From Epiperipatus broadwayi (taxonomy: Eukaryota; Onychophora; Udeonychophora; Euonychophora; Peripatidae): a DNA stretch of 64,000 nucleotides. Both the position numbers and the translations under genes were made by a program. The DNA is taken from contig JAQFVV010012396.1 of NCBI GenBank assembly GCA_028023455.1, forward strand, positions 23,473,292 through 23,537,291, written 5' to 3'. The notes below the pieces were generated by a model. The model had not been told where the DNA came from. It ran no database searches and saw only the letters and a list, made by a program, of their open reading frames with translations. Below are positions 1-12,393 of this stretch, piece by piece (the first letter of the stretch is position 1; every line of letters starts with the position of its first letter).

Positions 1-125
1 TGCTGCTGCTATAACTACCACTATGACTACTACTAAATTCTAAGTGCTAGGAACACTAAATAAGAAAAGTTTACCATTCCTACCGCTTAGAATTTAATTA
101 ACAATTTTAAAAAAGTTTACTAATT

Positions 126-129
<4 letters not shown>

Positions 130-192
<63 letters not shown>

Positions 193-226
193 TGATGATG
201 ATGATGATGATGATGATAATAATAAA
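130..226. repeat. Compound trinucleotide microsatellite (TAA)n(TGA)n(TAA)n
   Basis: About twenty TAA units run into about nine TGA units and then a few TAA units. The open reading frame across it begins with nine methionines and is an artefact of the ATG register of the repeat, so no gene is called. Confidence 0.95.
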
Positions 227-1950
227 GTATTGTATAACAACAAAAGCACAGAAAAATAAGTGTGACACATTTATTAATAATATTAAGTTATATTTTAAGA
301 AATATCTACTGACAACTGACTTTAATATTTTATTAACTACAGCATTATATAAAATCAGAAAAATATTTGCCTTGCATGGTTTGTTGCAGAGGTAGAGTAT
401 ATTTCTTGGGATGGGAAGATACCAGGATCAATTCTGGTACTTGCAGTTTTGGCCCTCAACCTTTTCATGAACTCCTTAGTAATAAAACTATTAGCAAACT
501 ATTTTTTTACTGAAAAAAATAATGCACTTTTTTAGCATTTTTGGTAAATTATTTTTATAATAATAGACAAGTGAATGATTTAACCCTCAAGAAATCTTGT
601 AGCCTTCAAGAATTAAAATTGTCAGTGTTAAACATTGATCTAGGGGGCTTTAGTTCTTGAATTCATCATTCAATCACTAACTAAACTATATAAGGATATT
701 CTTCTAATAATGAAGTCTAGTTATTAAGAAACATATTACATAAGTAATAATTACTTTTCTGCAAATATTTCTATAACTCAGTGATGCCATGTATATATTA
801 TTATTAGATTTTAAATGTCAGACTTAAAATTTATCTATTTTCTTAATGTGTTTTTATACATTTACTCATTTTTCTGACAAATTGTTTGACGTTCATTTCT
901 ATATAATATCAAAATATCCATTTTTATGGATTCATACAAAAATTAGTCAATTGATTTATTATTTTGGAGTTCATAAAAAGTTTAAGTACCATAAATGACA
1001 GAGCCAAGCCATAATCTGTAATTCCTGAATTTCAGAGTCTGCTGATCTGCCAAAGTACTTAACCTATGCAGGAGGTAGTCTCTTCTTATAATGTATTAGG
1101 TAAGTGGTGCACAAGGATTCTTCTGTCTTATGTATTTCAATACTTATAAACCAACCAAACATTACATGATTTACCAAATCTTCTGTTTACATATTGCTGT
1201 GTGTAGTACAATATTTTTCTACTTAGCATAAGCTAGTCATGAGATGTCAGTGATTAATTAATCCCCATGCTGTGTTTTTCTATCCAACATCTCCAAATTA
1301 ATTTTAAGATTATAGTTTTCATTAGGAGAGGGGTGCATTATATCTAAGGTCTAATTGCATTGTTCCAAGATCCAAACTCCTCAGTGATAACCAGTCTGGG
1401 TATTTTAAATAGGCAAGCATAGGATAGAGATATATTAAGCACTGACATCTGACAATAATCATTGCCAACTAAATCTAACATTAAATGACAAAAAATAGAT
1501 GGAAAAGTATGCTACTAAAATGTAAATACTTCTAAATTTAAACTAATATCTTCAGTAGTTATGAAATTATGCATTGGTATCTGAATTTTTGATCTTCAAA
1601 CTGAAAAAGACAGTTATTATATAAAGCAATTATTCTGATTTTTTTCACTTCATGTTTAATAGTCCAATATTAATTGACAATATTTTCTAGAGTTTAATAA
1701 ATTTAAATAGTATAAAAACATTAATAATAAAGCAATCAAAAATGTCTATGGTCAATCCAAATCCAAAAAAAGAAAAAGGAGAGAGAATGATAGAAAAAAA
1801 TACTCTAAAAATAAGTTTTGTGGTGTCTATACAATCCTATCCACATATAGAACATGCTGGATCAATTTTCTATTTATTTGTTAATTTGCAATAGTGTATT
1901 TTAAATTCCTCAGCAGAAAACTTTTTTTTCTGATATACTTTAACATCATG
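227..1950. other. AT-rich spacer without recognised gene
   Basis: No sustained reading frame, RNA gene or repeat boundary was recognised. The stretch at 1000-1140 is slightly richer in G and C but codes for nothing recognisable on either strand. Confidence 0.5.
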
Positions 1951-2346
1951 TCTAATGGTAGATTTCTAATGTAGTATATTCTCTGTCACATTTTCACAAT
2001 GATAGGATTAACATCATAATTCTTTTGAATGTCTTTGAGAAAATCCTTATAATGTAGATATGGTCTATCTCTCCTATGAACCCATGTTAAAGTTAACCAT
2101 GAAACACCCTTTTATTAAGGCTCTGATTGTTCATTCATTTCACACATGCAATCCCATGAAGATATGATTTTGCATCAGTGGACTAAATAACCAAAGAACA
2201 TATTGATTGGTTTTACAATGTTGCCATTGAATTTTTAAAATATTGCAGAACACCCTTAAATGGATTTCTAATGTTTTTATATTGCACTAACAGGTATCCA
2301 AGATTACAATAAAATACATAAAATAACAGCTTTATATACAGCTAAC

Positions 2347-3730
2347 TTAGTTGCAGTAGTTATTTTCTCTATGGTAAAATGTTCTAAACTTTAAAACAGT
2401 GGCACGTTTGAGTCTATGTTGAATCTCAACATCTAAGTCTTCATTTGTATTTTTAAAACTACTGAGGTACTTAAACTGCTTCATATTTTCAAATTGGTAA
2501 CTATCCAAGTTGAAAATTGTCAATGACTTGCCATTACTGGGTAAAAAACAAATTTGAGTGTTTTGAATATTAATTATTAAACCAAAGTCCTTAAATGTTG
2601 CATTCAACATTCTGGAAAGCATCTTTTGAACTGGCAAAAATAGCACAGTTATCAGCATACTGAAAATACAGAATACAAAAAGATGAAGTTCTTGTTTTTG
2701 CTTTTAACTGATTCAAAATAAAAATTCCACCACCAAAACGCTATAGTATTTTGATTCCTATTGGATTAAACAACCTATAAACAATTTCAAAGTCCATTGT
2801 TATAAAAATTAAAAACAAAGTTATAACAAATACATATCCTTATTTAACATGTTTCGATTTCAAATGTTTCAGATTTTTCACTTGTAGTAATAACACTTTC
2901 TTTCATTCCATTTTGTTGAAGTTGTATAATAGGAATGAATTTTGGTGGACAATCAACTAATTTCAAACAATGCTATGAAATGTTCTATGAATTAAAGGAA
3001 GTATCATGACAAAATCAATAAAAGCAATATATAAGTCATTCTTTTGGGGGTTTTTCTTGCATTTTTCTGGCATCAAAAATCATATCTGTAGCAATTTTTG
3101 ATTTCCTAAAACTACATTGATAAGTGTAAACAATCTAATCAGCAAAATTATTGAAAATATTTTTTCTGTAACAGATAGTAATGATAGTGCATGATAATTA
3201 CTGTGATCTTGTTTATTCTTGTTTGTTTTTAAAGATCTGAACGATTAAAGCATTTTAAGATCAGATGGCAAAATTTCATGACTCCATATAATCCAAAAGA
3301 ATTCCAATATTTTTGAATCTAACATATCACCACTATACTTTAAAACTTCTCCAGGTATTTCAGCAAGACCTCCATTCTTTCCATTTTTAAGATTGCAAAG
3401 ATTTGTTTTAACTTCATTAAGTGGGATATTTCTGTTCAAGTCTAAAAGTGTGGATAAAATGAATATAACCTTAAAAGTCATCATGTCAATTCTTACATCA
3501 TTATTCAAAAGACAATTAAAATAGAATTTTCACCAGTTGAAAATATCATCATTATCATATAAAAGGCAGCCATTGCTGGATTAAATAAGATTGTGTTTCT
3601 CCGTTCCATATATCACTTTCAAAGCAATAAAACAGCTCTACAATGACTCTCATCTACAAATGTATCTTCTTTGTAATTTTAATCCACCAATCATTTTTAA
3701 GCTTTTTTGTCAGTTAGAGAACTTCTCCCC
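2347..3730 (-). pseudogene. RTE-LINE reverse transcriptase domain, degraded
   Basis: Two open pieces remain. The piece at 3508-3245 carries LCNLKNGKNGGLAEIPGEVLKYSGD, corresponding to the usual LKNGKAPG-DGIP-E-LK block; its second part ends in LPSDLK. The piece at 2658-2347 carries FGLIINIQNTQ and then FKYLSSFKNTNEDLDVEIQHRLKRA, matching the block after the catalytic motif (FGL-IN-KT, FKYLGS, D-EI--RI--A). Between them, in other frames, are an AFID-like motif A remnant and a YADN in place of YADD, so the active site is damaged. Below 2347 the C-terminal region continues with many stops. Confidence 0.8.
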
Positions 3731-3939
3731 TCAGATATTTATATTTGTTATGAAATTTCACATTTAATCTATTATTTTACCAAGAAAACTATGCCACATT
3801 GTTTAAAATTAAATTACTAATAAAATAATTTTTGTCAGAAGACCAGTCATGATTCTTTTTTTAAGCAAACTCAAAAGTACATTTACTTGTTATTACACCC
3901 TCCTTATGAGAATTTCATGCCTCATTAATATGCCAATTC

Positions 3940-4690
3940 TGAAAATCCAAATTAGCAATTTTAATGTTTAATAGATTTTGAAAATGAGTGCATATAATAG
4001 ATTCTTCTAAAGAACGAGTATCAATTTTCTTGTGAATATGACTGGAATAATTTTTTAATGCAACTATTATTTTAATGTTAGAACACACTAATCTATGAAC
4101 TGTCAAACAATATGAGCTTCTGAATACTCATGTAATATGAACTTTTGTATTCTGATTCCTTACAGTAATGTAATCTAGTAAATGTCATTGCTTATAGTGT
4201 GGATGCATCCATGCTACACTCAAGTGATTTTTTTCTGTTTAAACAATGTGTTTGTTATAGTCAATCCACATGTTGTACATAAATTTAGTAATAACAAATT
4301 ATTTGACGTTACTGCCTCAGTACTATTATATCAAATAACTTTCAGCAAAAACTGCTATTTGTTACATGTGCATTAATGTTCACAAGAAGATAAATTTAAT
4401 TCTTTACTAATATTTCTATATGAATTCTATCCAACAGGAAACAAAAACTTTTATTTTCTAAGTCATCTGAATCTAAGGTTGAAGCATAGGTTCTGATAAA
4501 ATGAACTCTAGTTCAATTATGCAATGCAGGTTTTAAGATTATTAGCCTTTTATTGACACAACAAGAAATTTCAATACTAGAAGATACTAAATTAGATTTA
4601 ACAACCAATCCAACACCATGCACTCTACTTTCATTGACTGACTTGCCTTTCCCCAAATTTTTTTATCAATCCATCATAATCAATTTTCTT
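3940..4690 (-). pseudogene. RTE-LINE endonuclease domain, degraded
   Basis: In shifting minus-strand frames one sees the order expected of this endonuclease: HGVGLVVK, then RTYASTLDSDD (usually YAPTL), then LTITNTLF, then WMHP followed by HLLDYITVR, and finally TVHRLV where TDHRLV is normal. The catalytic His of the final motif is kept, but the Asp before it is Val. The DFN motif is hard to see (a stretch reading VNINAHV). Several stops interrupt the region. In an intact element this domain would nick target DNA to prime reverse transcription; this copy cannot encode an active enzyme. Confidence 0.75.
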
Positions 4691-4900
4691 TCTCCAGGAG
4701 ATGAGATTTAATAAAGCAGTTATGCCAATCTTAAATCTTGAAAGTTCTTTAGCTACGGGCATACTTCTCTATTATGCTCTTCAGGCTTTGTATCAAGTTA
4801 TATCTGCATTCATCAAATACCTATATTTAGAAAAAAATAAATTCTTTTCTTTAACACTACTGCTATTTTTATTACTTTTACTGCTGGAATGAATAATCCT

Positions 4901-7749
4901 CTATGCATGACAGCCTAGCAGTTTTTTTGCAAGTCAGGTCAATTTTAGACTACATTTTCTAGGCTCTTCCATTTTTATAGTTGGCAGAGGCATCTCTAAA
5001 TAGGGTGACTAGACATAAATTTTTTTAAACTAAGACTCCAATATCACTTAAATACAGTTCCAAAACAACTCAGAACTTGATTATACTGCCTCTAAAAAAA
5101 TCACAACTAAGAACCTCCAGCCTACAAAATATGTCTCTATCATTGCTGTCTTGATTCTTGATGGCTTAAGCTAAAAAAGTGGTGTGTGTGTGGGGGGGGT
5201 ATTGAAGCAAAAAAATGTGCTTATAGTTAAAGGGCGGATATGTTTTTGCACACACACACACAAATCTATTGATATAAGATCTCAACTATCATGAGAAGCT
5301 TATGATGATTAGGTTCTACAGTAATTTAAGTGACCAAAGAAGAAAGAGTAAGACACACATAAATTGTTTGCATCAGAAACTATATTTAGCTTTAATTAAT
5401 CCAATATCCTATTTTTTAAGGCAGTAAGAGCTTTAGTTGGACACTGTATGTTTGATATTCACAACTAGTTTTCATGTTTAAAAGTCATTCCATCATCTTT
5501 TACTGTAGATGTGTCAATAGCCTGGGTGCAGCACCCAACAGTCTGAACACAACACCCAACCCTAAAATAAAGTAGTAAACATTTTCAATTTTTTTTTCAA
5601 CTGACATTTTGTTAGAGTCGATTGAAAAATAAGATTATATGTAATTTGAAAGCAATCTGTTTCTTTTAAAAAAATCACATTAAAAATATTATTGATGCAA
5701 TGATAAGCACTTATGTTAAATAAATCTTAGTGTATTTCTCAGTGATTTTAAAAAGTTAGAACATAGGTTTTCAAGATCCACCATAAATTATTTTATGAAA
5801 GATATTCGAGATCAACACATTGAAACTGTTGTTTTTAAAATAATATTTGCAATGACAATTTCATGAAAATTTTCAGTTTCTCATATTTCTATACTATAAC
5901 AGTCCATGGAACCTCCCTAACTTAATTTGCCATACCAGAGTGCCACCAGGCCATTTGAACCTGGGAAATTTATATTGTAGGCAGATACACATGAAGGAGA
6001 TTACTTTTTTTTATTGAACCAAAAGCACTAGACGCTAGCTCAGGGAGAAGCTGAGCTTAAAATATCACACTGTATATTCAAATTTCTAATTTTCAATTTT
6101 AAACATTATTAATAAAATAAGTTACTGCCAAAATTACTTAAACAAAACATTTTATTATTACGCACACACATATTAAAATGAAAATTCTGAAAATTAAATT
6201 AACTAGCTTTTAGAGGAATTGGCAATCCTCACTGTTTATAACTAGTGAATATGTTTGATTTGAATTATATGCACAGATGAAAACTCCTAATTGATTTAAA
6301 TAAAATTTTAATATGCATGAATATGCTACATAAATTATGCATATAACCAACCCAACCCCTTTTAACCTTATGCCAAAATCTTGCATTCAAACCAACACTA
6401 GCTTACTGATATACCATTGTGACCAATGCAAAATGAGATTATTAGTATAACACAGCCATTCTAACAGGAATTTATGTCTGTAGCATGATATCATTAGAGA
6501 AATAAAGAAACATGGTAGGAAGGAATGAGCATCTTCCCCATGAACATTAATAAACTTCATCAACAAACAAGAATGATCCATTGCCCAATTGGTGATACAA
6601 AATGAAATTATTGAAATATATAAAAAGAGATGCTCTGTAAAAAAGGATAGTGGTCTTTGCTGCCTTACTGTCCCAATCAGAGTGTAAGACAACCAATGGC
6701 ATAGGAAATGCAGCTACGACCATCGACAATGTGATGACTACACTTTTGGGTCATACGTTCTGGTGGGTATTATGCCCTGTATGCTAATGCGGTACAAGGA
6801 AATGAGTATTCAATGCACATACCCAGATTACATTAACATAAAACATCCATACATCTATCCACTAGCACCGATTTAACTATGAAACAGTTAGCCCAAAATT
6901 AACACACTTTAAACTAAAAATCTTATGAATCTAAGCAGCCATTTACGCTTATCTTTTTCAATTATTAATTTAAACAAAATTTACGAGAATGGAAATGATA
7001 TCAAACACATATATAAAATATAATAAATAATTTAAAAGTTTAGCCAGATAAGAGAGAGATTTCTTTTAAAAGTTAACATGACATTTAAAATACTTGAAAA
7101 GTTCACATTATGTAATTAATGTCCATACTTCATTTAAAAGAAAAGTTTATACTTTCCAATGCTGTAAGTTTATTGAAGTCTGTCTTGGTGATCCATGATG
7201 CATGGTAGTATACAAAGTTCTTTCTATTTCATATTCTTCTAGGTGGAGACAAGTCCGTTGCTGAAACCATCATACTCTGAAGGACTCCTCAGCTACTGCA
7301 GACACGGGAAACATAAATTATTGCTGACTCCTACATTTTGGAGATCTGCAATACAATTATAATATATTTAAGTAACATGCAATCAGCAACAGCAATCCAA
7401 ATCTGAATCTCAACTTCAAAGTTTTTTTTTTATATCTTTGTGAATTCTTATCAGCAAATTCCAGGATTGATCTTAACTGGCTTGACTTTTCTCTGTGGAT
7501 TCCATCATTATTGGTCAGCTTTCTTTAAAGCGGGAACTCAAAATTTTTATCACTAGTATTTTTTTAAGTTATTTCCTACCTGACTTTATGCCCAAGAGCC
7601 TGTTTGCAATTATGTCAATATAGAAAATCATTTCCCTTCTAAGATTAAAATAACTAATTAATAGCATTTTTTAAAAAAAAATATTTTATATTAAACAATC
7701 TTGTTTTTAGATTTTAAATTATATAATTAGTTTGCTATATGTCCATTAT
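4901..7749. other. Spacer with short GT/CA and poly-G runs, no recognised gene
   Basis: It contains a GTGTGTG plus G8 run near 5180-5200 and a CA run near 5250. Minus-strand frames of 60 and 101 codons at 6387-6729 overlap; they match no family I recognise and may be fragments of an older repeat. The G+C-richer patch at 7160-7340 is also unassigned. Confidence 0.45.
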
Positions 7750-7868
7750 ATATATTAATTTAAATAAAATTATTAAATTTTCTTTATATATATATATTTG
7801 TACTTGAGGGTGATTTTATATTTTTTTCGACTTTTATTTGAAAGAAATGTAATGGCATATATATATAT
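7750..7868. repeat. Left copy of duplicated flank around LTR element
   Basis: This AT-rich segment, ending in a TA run, lies directly against the left LTR. A close copy lies directly against the outer end of the right LTR (13994-14044 continuing at 14168-14222, interrupted by a SINE). The shared order includes TTTAAATAAAATTA, a TA run with TTTGTACTT, GAGGGTGATTTTATA and CACTTTTATTTGAAA. It is far longer than the 4-6 bp normally produced by integrase. Confidence 0.8.
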
Positions 7869-9464
7869 TGTGCCAAGGCCAATTTGGCACATGTATATAA
7901 AATAATTTTGTCTAAAAAAATTATTAAAATAAAATAAATCTTCCGTAAAAGAGTTGAAATAAAAGTTGAAAAATAATTGATTAAAAGTGGGAAGGGGTTT
8001 TTATTAAAGTTAAACTAAAGGTTTTATAAAAAGGAAGTAAAGAGTTTATTATTATTAGTTGAAATACAGTTTAAAAAGTTTAATATATATATAAATCTCT
8101 TCATTTAAATTAAAGAAGAAAATAATCTTAAAACTATTTTTGATTTTATAATAGTAAAATATATATGTGCATGCGAATGTAAATAAATGTAAGCTGTTAA
8201 AAAGAGATATAATAAATGTGTGTTAAAATCATATTGAAAAACACATGAAAATAAATATTGAAATGAAATATATTTAAAAACACAGTGGTGGGCTACTAAA
8301 GATAGAAAAACAACACATTTTGAAATAGCTACTACTAATTAAACAATCTTCAAAACACGTCATAGGATTAATTACTAAAGAAATTTCGACAATATACATT
8401 TGCCGGAGGATATTAAAACAAAAACACTTTATAGATATAAATAGCCAGATTTTTATCAGAGTATTATTCAGTCTAGTTTGCAGTGACAGTCTTGTTTCCA
8501 TTCAGATAACATTGCAGTTTCTATTATGTATCGAGAACCAAAAATGCATTGTTGAGCAGCTTTTGGAAATATACGCTCATGCTTCAGCCTTTTTGTCCAA
8601 CAAGATCATCAAAACCTACCTGTGAAATAATGTCTGCATAACAACTCAGAAATCCTCTGTCAAATGTTCAACTGTCTTCAAAATAAAACGGATTCGCATA
8701 AAATCTCTTCAAGAAACGTCCAAATCTAACCGGTTAGGTATAATCCATTAGAAGCAGCAGAAGCAGCCAACAACAAGCAATATCCACATTCCAAAAATCC
8801 TAGGTAAACATTTGTTTAATATCATTTATATGTAGTAGCCACCGCTGTAATTCGTCAATCTTACAGAGTAAAGTAGTTTGAACTCTTAATCATGCATAAA
8901 ATGAACTATTGATGTGCATGTGTGAGAATGTTAGATAATTTAAATGTCAAAGATTATTTTTGCTCTTTCATAAAATATATCATAGTAGGTTAACTTAAAA
9001 TATGTGTGTTATTTATAGATTTATAAAAATGTTTATAAATCGTGTTAGTTAATAAATTGTCTTTAAAATTAAACTTTATTTGTCGGTCAATTCTTTTTAT
9101 CAATTCTTTTTCTATATTTTATTACTGATTAAAATTAGACTGGGCTAGTTTATGGGATGGTTTCGAGCGCTGGATTATGAGCCTACTGACCAAATACGTT
9201 GTTTATTGTTCTGAATAGATAGCTGGCACCTGGAGTTTACTCTGAAACAAATAAAGTGTTTGGATAGTAGGGGTTTGAATCTAGCAGCCAAGATGGGCCA
9301 TTGTTGATAGTTAGTCTATCAATAAGATCTCCCATTTTGCTCGAATGTGCCGGTTCATTCATGTAACATTTATAAGATTATAAATGTATTATGAAGGAGT
9401 TTGAAACTGGCCAAAACTTATATATATGTATAAGTAAGTGGTTTCCGCGGTTCGACCCAGTACA
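7869..9464 (+). repeat. Left long terminal repeat (1596 bp)
   Basis: Begins TGTGCCAA and ends AGTACA, so it has TG...CA ends. The first 23 bases can fold, TGTGCCAA pairing with TTGGCACA seven bases later. A near-identical copy in the same orientation lies at 12394-13993. A possible polyadenylation signal (CAAATAAAG) is near 9245-9260. The two copies differ by scattered substitutions and small indels, many at CpG sites, so the insertion is not recent. In a complete element the LTR supplies promoter and polyadenylation signals. Confidence 0.93.
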
Positions 9465-9468
9465 TAAA

Positions 9469-9486
9469 TGGCTTTCCCAATGTTTG
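9469..9486 (+). promoter_or_regulatory. Possible primer-binding site
   Basis: TGGCTTTCCCAATGTTTG begins four bases inside the left LTR. TGG is the complement of the CCA end of a tRNA, and the position is right for minus-strand priming. The matching tRNA was not identified, so this is a positional call. Confidence 0.4.
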
Positions 9487-9875
9487 GGGCTGGACCTAAG
9501 AAATAATAGTAAATAAATACTTTGTTTCTTGTTTAAAAAAAATTTCTACACAAAAGCTAAATTACGTATGTTAAAGCATTTTAATTTTTAATTTAAAAAA
9601 AAAAAAAAGAATTGACCGAAAAGCTTTGTTTTCTTTAAATGAAAAGAGATTTGTGCTATTTATATTATCTAAAATAAATTATTATGTTAAATCAAAGACA
9701 GTTGGGATGTTTGGGTGGAGTTTAAGCATTAAGATCAGGTAGAGATAAATGGACAAAGGAGGGGTGGAGTCAGCGTGTATTTCTAGTTTAGAAAGAAATA
9801 AATAAAATAGAAAGTAGTAAACTTATTAAAATAAAATACGGTATCAAAAAGAATAATAAAATTTTAAAATTATAA

Positions 9876-10334
9876 ATGATAAGAAATAAAACCAAAATGG
9901 AAGCTCAAGGTAAAAATATAGAAAATATTCCCGACAAGGAAAAAAGGGAAATCATAGCTTTATTAACTTGCATATTCGAAAGACAAAAAGAAACAGCAGA
10001 AGAATATAAAAAAATAGCCAAAGAGCTTAAAAACCAAAATAATGAAATGAAGAGTAAATTGGAAGGGCAAGCTGAAATGTTTGAAAAGTTAAAGGACCAG
10101 ATCAAAATGGGCCAGAATAAAATAAAAGAAGAAATTAGGGAAGAAATAGAAGAAATTAAAACACAAGTAGAGAATAAAATAGAGACTGCTTACCAAGCAA
10201 TAGAAAAAAATAAGATAGAAGATAGAAAAATAATTAAAGAAATAAAAGTTGAAGTTACAAATTTAACTGTAAAAGTAAATCAAATAAATCGTAGTCAAAA
10301 TATCTCACAAACTGAAATAAAAAAGCCAGACTAG
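9876..10334 (+). CDS. Coiled-coil gag-like protein of LTR element (152 aa)
   Basis: The only sizeable ORF inside the LTR element, about 410 bp after the left LTR. The product is rich in Lys, Glu, Ile and Gln and poor in Pro and Gly; from about residue 20 to 145 it shows a coiled-coil pattern (for example EEIREEIEEIKTQVENKIE). The N-terminal parts of some Ty3/gypsy Gag proteins look like this, but no capsid domain or CCHC knuckle follows before the stop. An alternative start is Met8 (9897). The frame may be a Gag remnant kept for assembly with a helper or merely a truncated fossil. Base use is AAA/GAA-heavy like the surroundings. Confidence 0.55.
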   Translation: MIRNKTKMEAQGKNIENIPDKEKREIIALLTCIFERQKETAEEYKKIAKELKNQNNEMKSKLEGQAEMFEKLKDQIKMGQNKIKEEIREEIEEIKTQVENKIETAYQAIEKNKIEDRKIIKEIKVEVTNLTVKVNQINRSQNISQTEIKKPD

Positions 10335-10346
10335 CTGAGTGCGAAC

Positions 10347-10559
10347 ATGCACATTACTAATAACTCCATGAGTCATCCTCAGAAATACATTTATAAAAAA
10401 ATTCAGATGATTTACAAAAGCCCATATAATATAGTCCATCAAAGTGACTTCAATGCCTTTGTGATAGCCAAAGGTAATATAAAAAAAGGAACATTTAACA
10501 CCAGGTCACTAAAGTCATTTGGAGAGCCGAATATTAAAGAACCGCCAGACAAAAATTAA
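10347..10559 (+). CDS. Small ORF after the gag-like frame (70 aa), unrecognised
   Basis: Starts 12 bases after the stop of the coiled-coil ORF. The product is basic (YIYKKIQMIYKSPYNIVHQ), with a Pro-rich end, and shows no known motif. It could be a relic of a later part of Gag or of pol. Nothing else supports expression. Confidence 0.25.
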   Translation: MHITNNSMSHPQKYIYKKIQMIYKSPYNIVHQSDFNAFVIAKGNIKKGTFNTRSLKSFGEPNIKEPPDKN

Positions 10560-12371
10560 AAATATGTAATCTGATGGATTCGTTGGCTCGACCTAGTTAT
10601 TAATGACCATGGACTCTGAATAATGGAAAATGTTTAACAAAGTTTAATGAAATAAATGAAAAAAAAACGAGTCTCAAGATAGTTTGAATAATTAAAAATG
10701 ATTAAAGTTAGTCTTAGTAAAATAAAATAACAATCTTAGAGTTTAAAATGTCAAAGCATCTATAAAACAATTTATTATGTCTTATCGATTATATTGATAT
10801 CCCAGCTCATAAGTCTAGAACATAGCGGAGTGTGATGCAAACAAAATACATGTGTAAATCAAAAGAGACAAGCAAAATGAAAATGTTTTTTTTTTAAAAA
10901 AAAAGGGAGAATAAAAATAACGCTTTAAAAATGAAAATGAAATAAATAAGTGTATAATGAAAGTATTAATGAAAATAAAACATTATCAAATAAAATTTTA
11001 AAAAAAGGTGTATTAAATTAGGATTCAGGTGTGTGCAAGTATTTGGGCAAAGAAATTAAAAGTTGGTTTACATCAGCACAAAATCTACCTGGGTGTTTGA
11101 ATTGCCTTATACTTTGCTGCCTACTTCTCTTAACATTACATTTATTACCTAATGATGAAAATAAAAACTAAAAATGCACTCTAGAAAAATAAGAATTTGA
11201 AGTGGTCAATTCTTAGGAAAAGTGATCAATGCACATATTAATTAAGAAAATGTTCGTAAATAAATAAGTAGGTCAAATAGTTAAAATAAAATCAATAAAA
11301 TCAAGTTAAATAAATAAGCGTAAATAAATCTATAGTAAATAATAATGAAGAATGACTCATAATAAACTAATTGATTTTTTTTTTATTGAATACATGCATG
11401 TTAAATAAAGATGTTTGTAATAATTTACAAATAATATTATAAGATTAGTGTAAATAAATGTTTTAAATAATGTTTCTTAAGGGTTATAAATAATATTGTA
11501 ATATAAATAAATAGTGTAAGATATTGTTCATGTGAACTTAAAAATAAGGTTGAAAGATTAATAATATAAAAAATTAAAGTCAATCTAGGGTGAATTAAGA
11601 GTGTATAAGTATACATGTGTATATACGTGCACATACACTGGTAATATTTGGTAAATACGATACCTCATGATGCATATCTTAAATGCATTTATTCAGATAT
11701 CCTTTTAGGTTATGTTTTTGGCACTGCTGCACCTCATGATGCATGCAAATAGGGATTTATTTAGTATACATTCCCTGTAAGCAAGTCCAGTAATAACTCG
11801 ATATCTAGAATGTAAGTAGGTGGAATTATGCTGCACATATACACATGTGTAGGAAGTTATCTATAGAAAAAGGGAATGAGAGTAGTATAAAAATAAGTTT
11901 AGTTAAGGATTAGTTTAAAAATGCCGACTGGATAACTTTTAGTACCTGTAATGGACTTGTCAGGGATCATTCCTCTTTCCAAAGCGTAAGTCGAAAATGG
12001 ATAGTTGAAAATTCCTGCAATTTTGCAGCAACCCTTTCTTTTTCCAAGTCCGATCAAGAGAATCGGCAAATGAAGTTTCAATTTTATACATGTGTAAGTC
12101 AGTGTAAGTCAGCGAATCTGCTTCCGCGTCATTTCCCAAAAGATCCCTGTGCCTCAAAATTGGTTTGTCCCGGTGGTCGTTATCAATGATTTAGATCATT
12201 GTGAGCAATGTATTCGCCATAGATAGAAGGAAAGGATAATCAAAATAGATTGCCCTTTGTATAAGTAAAAGATATTAAAAAGCTAACTTAGAAAAATAAT
12301 AAATTAATAAATCTTTAGAGTCAAGAATTAAAATTGCAAGAGATAAAATGGTCAAAAATGACGCATTTTAC
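10560..12371. other. Non-coding interior of the LTR element
   Basis: About 1.8 kb of A-rich DNA with no pol motif. A CTCATGATGCAT motif occurs twice, near 11665 and 11732. A pair of overlapping minus-strand frames at 11899-12157 is short and matches nothing recognised. Confidence 0.6.
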
Positions 12372-12393
12372 TCAAAAACGGAGGGGGGTGTAA
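12372..12393 (+). promoter_or_regulatory. Polypurine tract
   Basis: A purine-rich run, AAAAACGGAGGGGGG followed by TGTAA, ends directly at the right LTR. This is where the plus-strand primer of an LTR retroelement belongs. The G-rich run stands out in this AT-rich DNA. Confidence 0.75.

Larger units (their letters stand above)
1960..4900 (-). mobile_element. RTE-type LINE, near full length but decayed
   Basis: Read on the minus strand, translated fragments follow the order of an RTE-type non-LTR retrotransposon: an APE-like endonuclease at about 4690-3940, reverse transcriptase at about 3730-2347, and a C-terminal region down to about 1960. Stops and frameshifts are frequent, so this is a fossil. 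The endonuclease tail matches the type often annotated in animal genomes as craniofacial development protein 2-like. The length of about 3 kb suits an RTE element. No poly-A tail or target-site duplication was found, so both ends are approximate. Confidence 0.8.

Noticed and set aside
189-395. 68-aa frame starting with nine Met
   Set aside because: It is the ATG register of a triplet microsatellite.
6387-6729. Overlapping minus frames as a transposase
   Set aside because: No catalytic motif or domain pattern could be pointed to.
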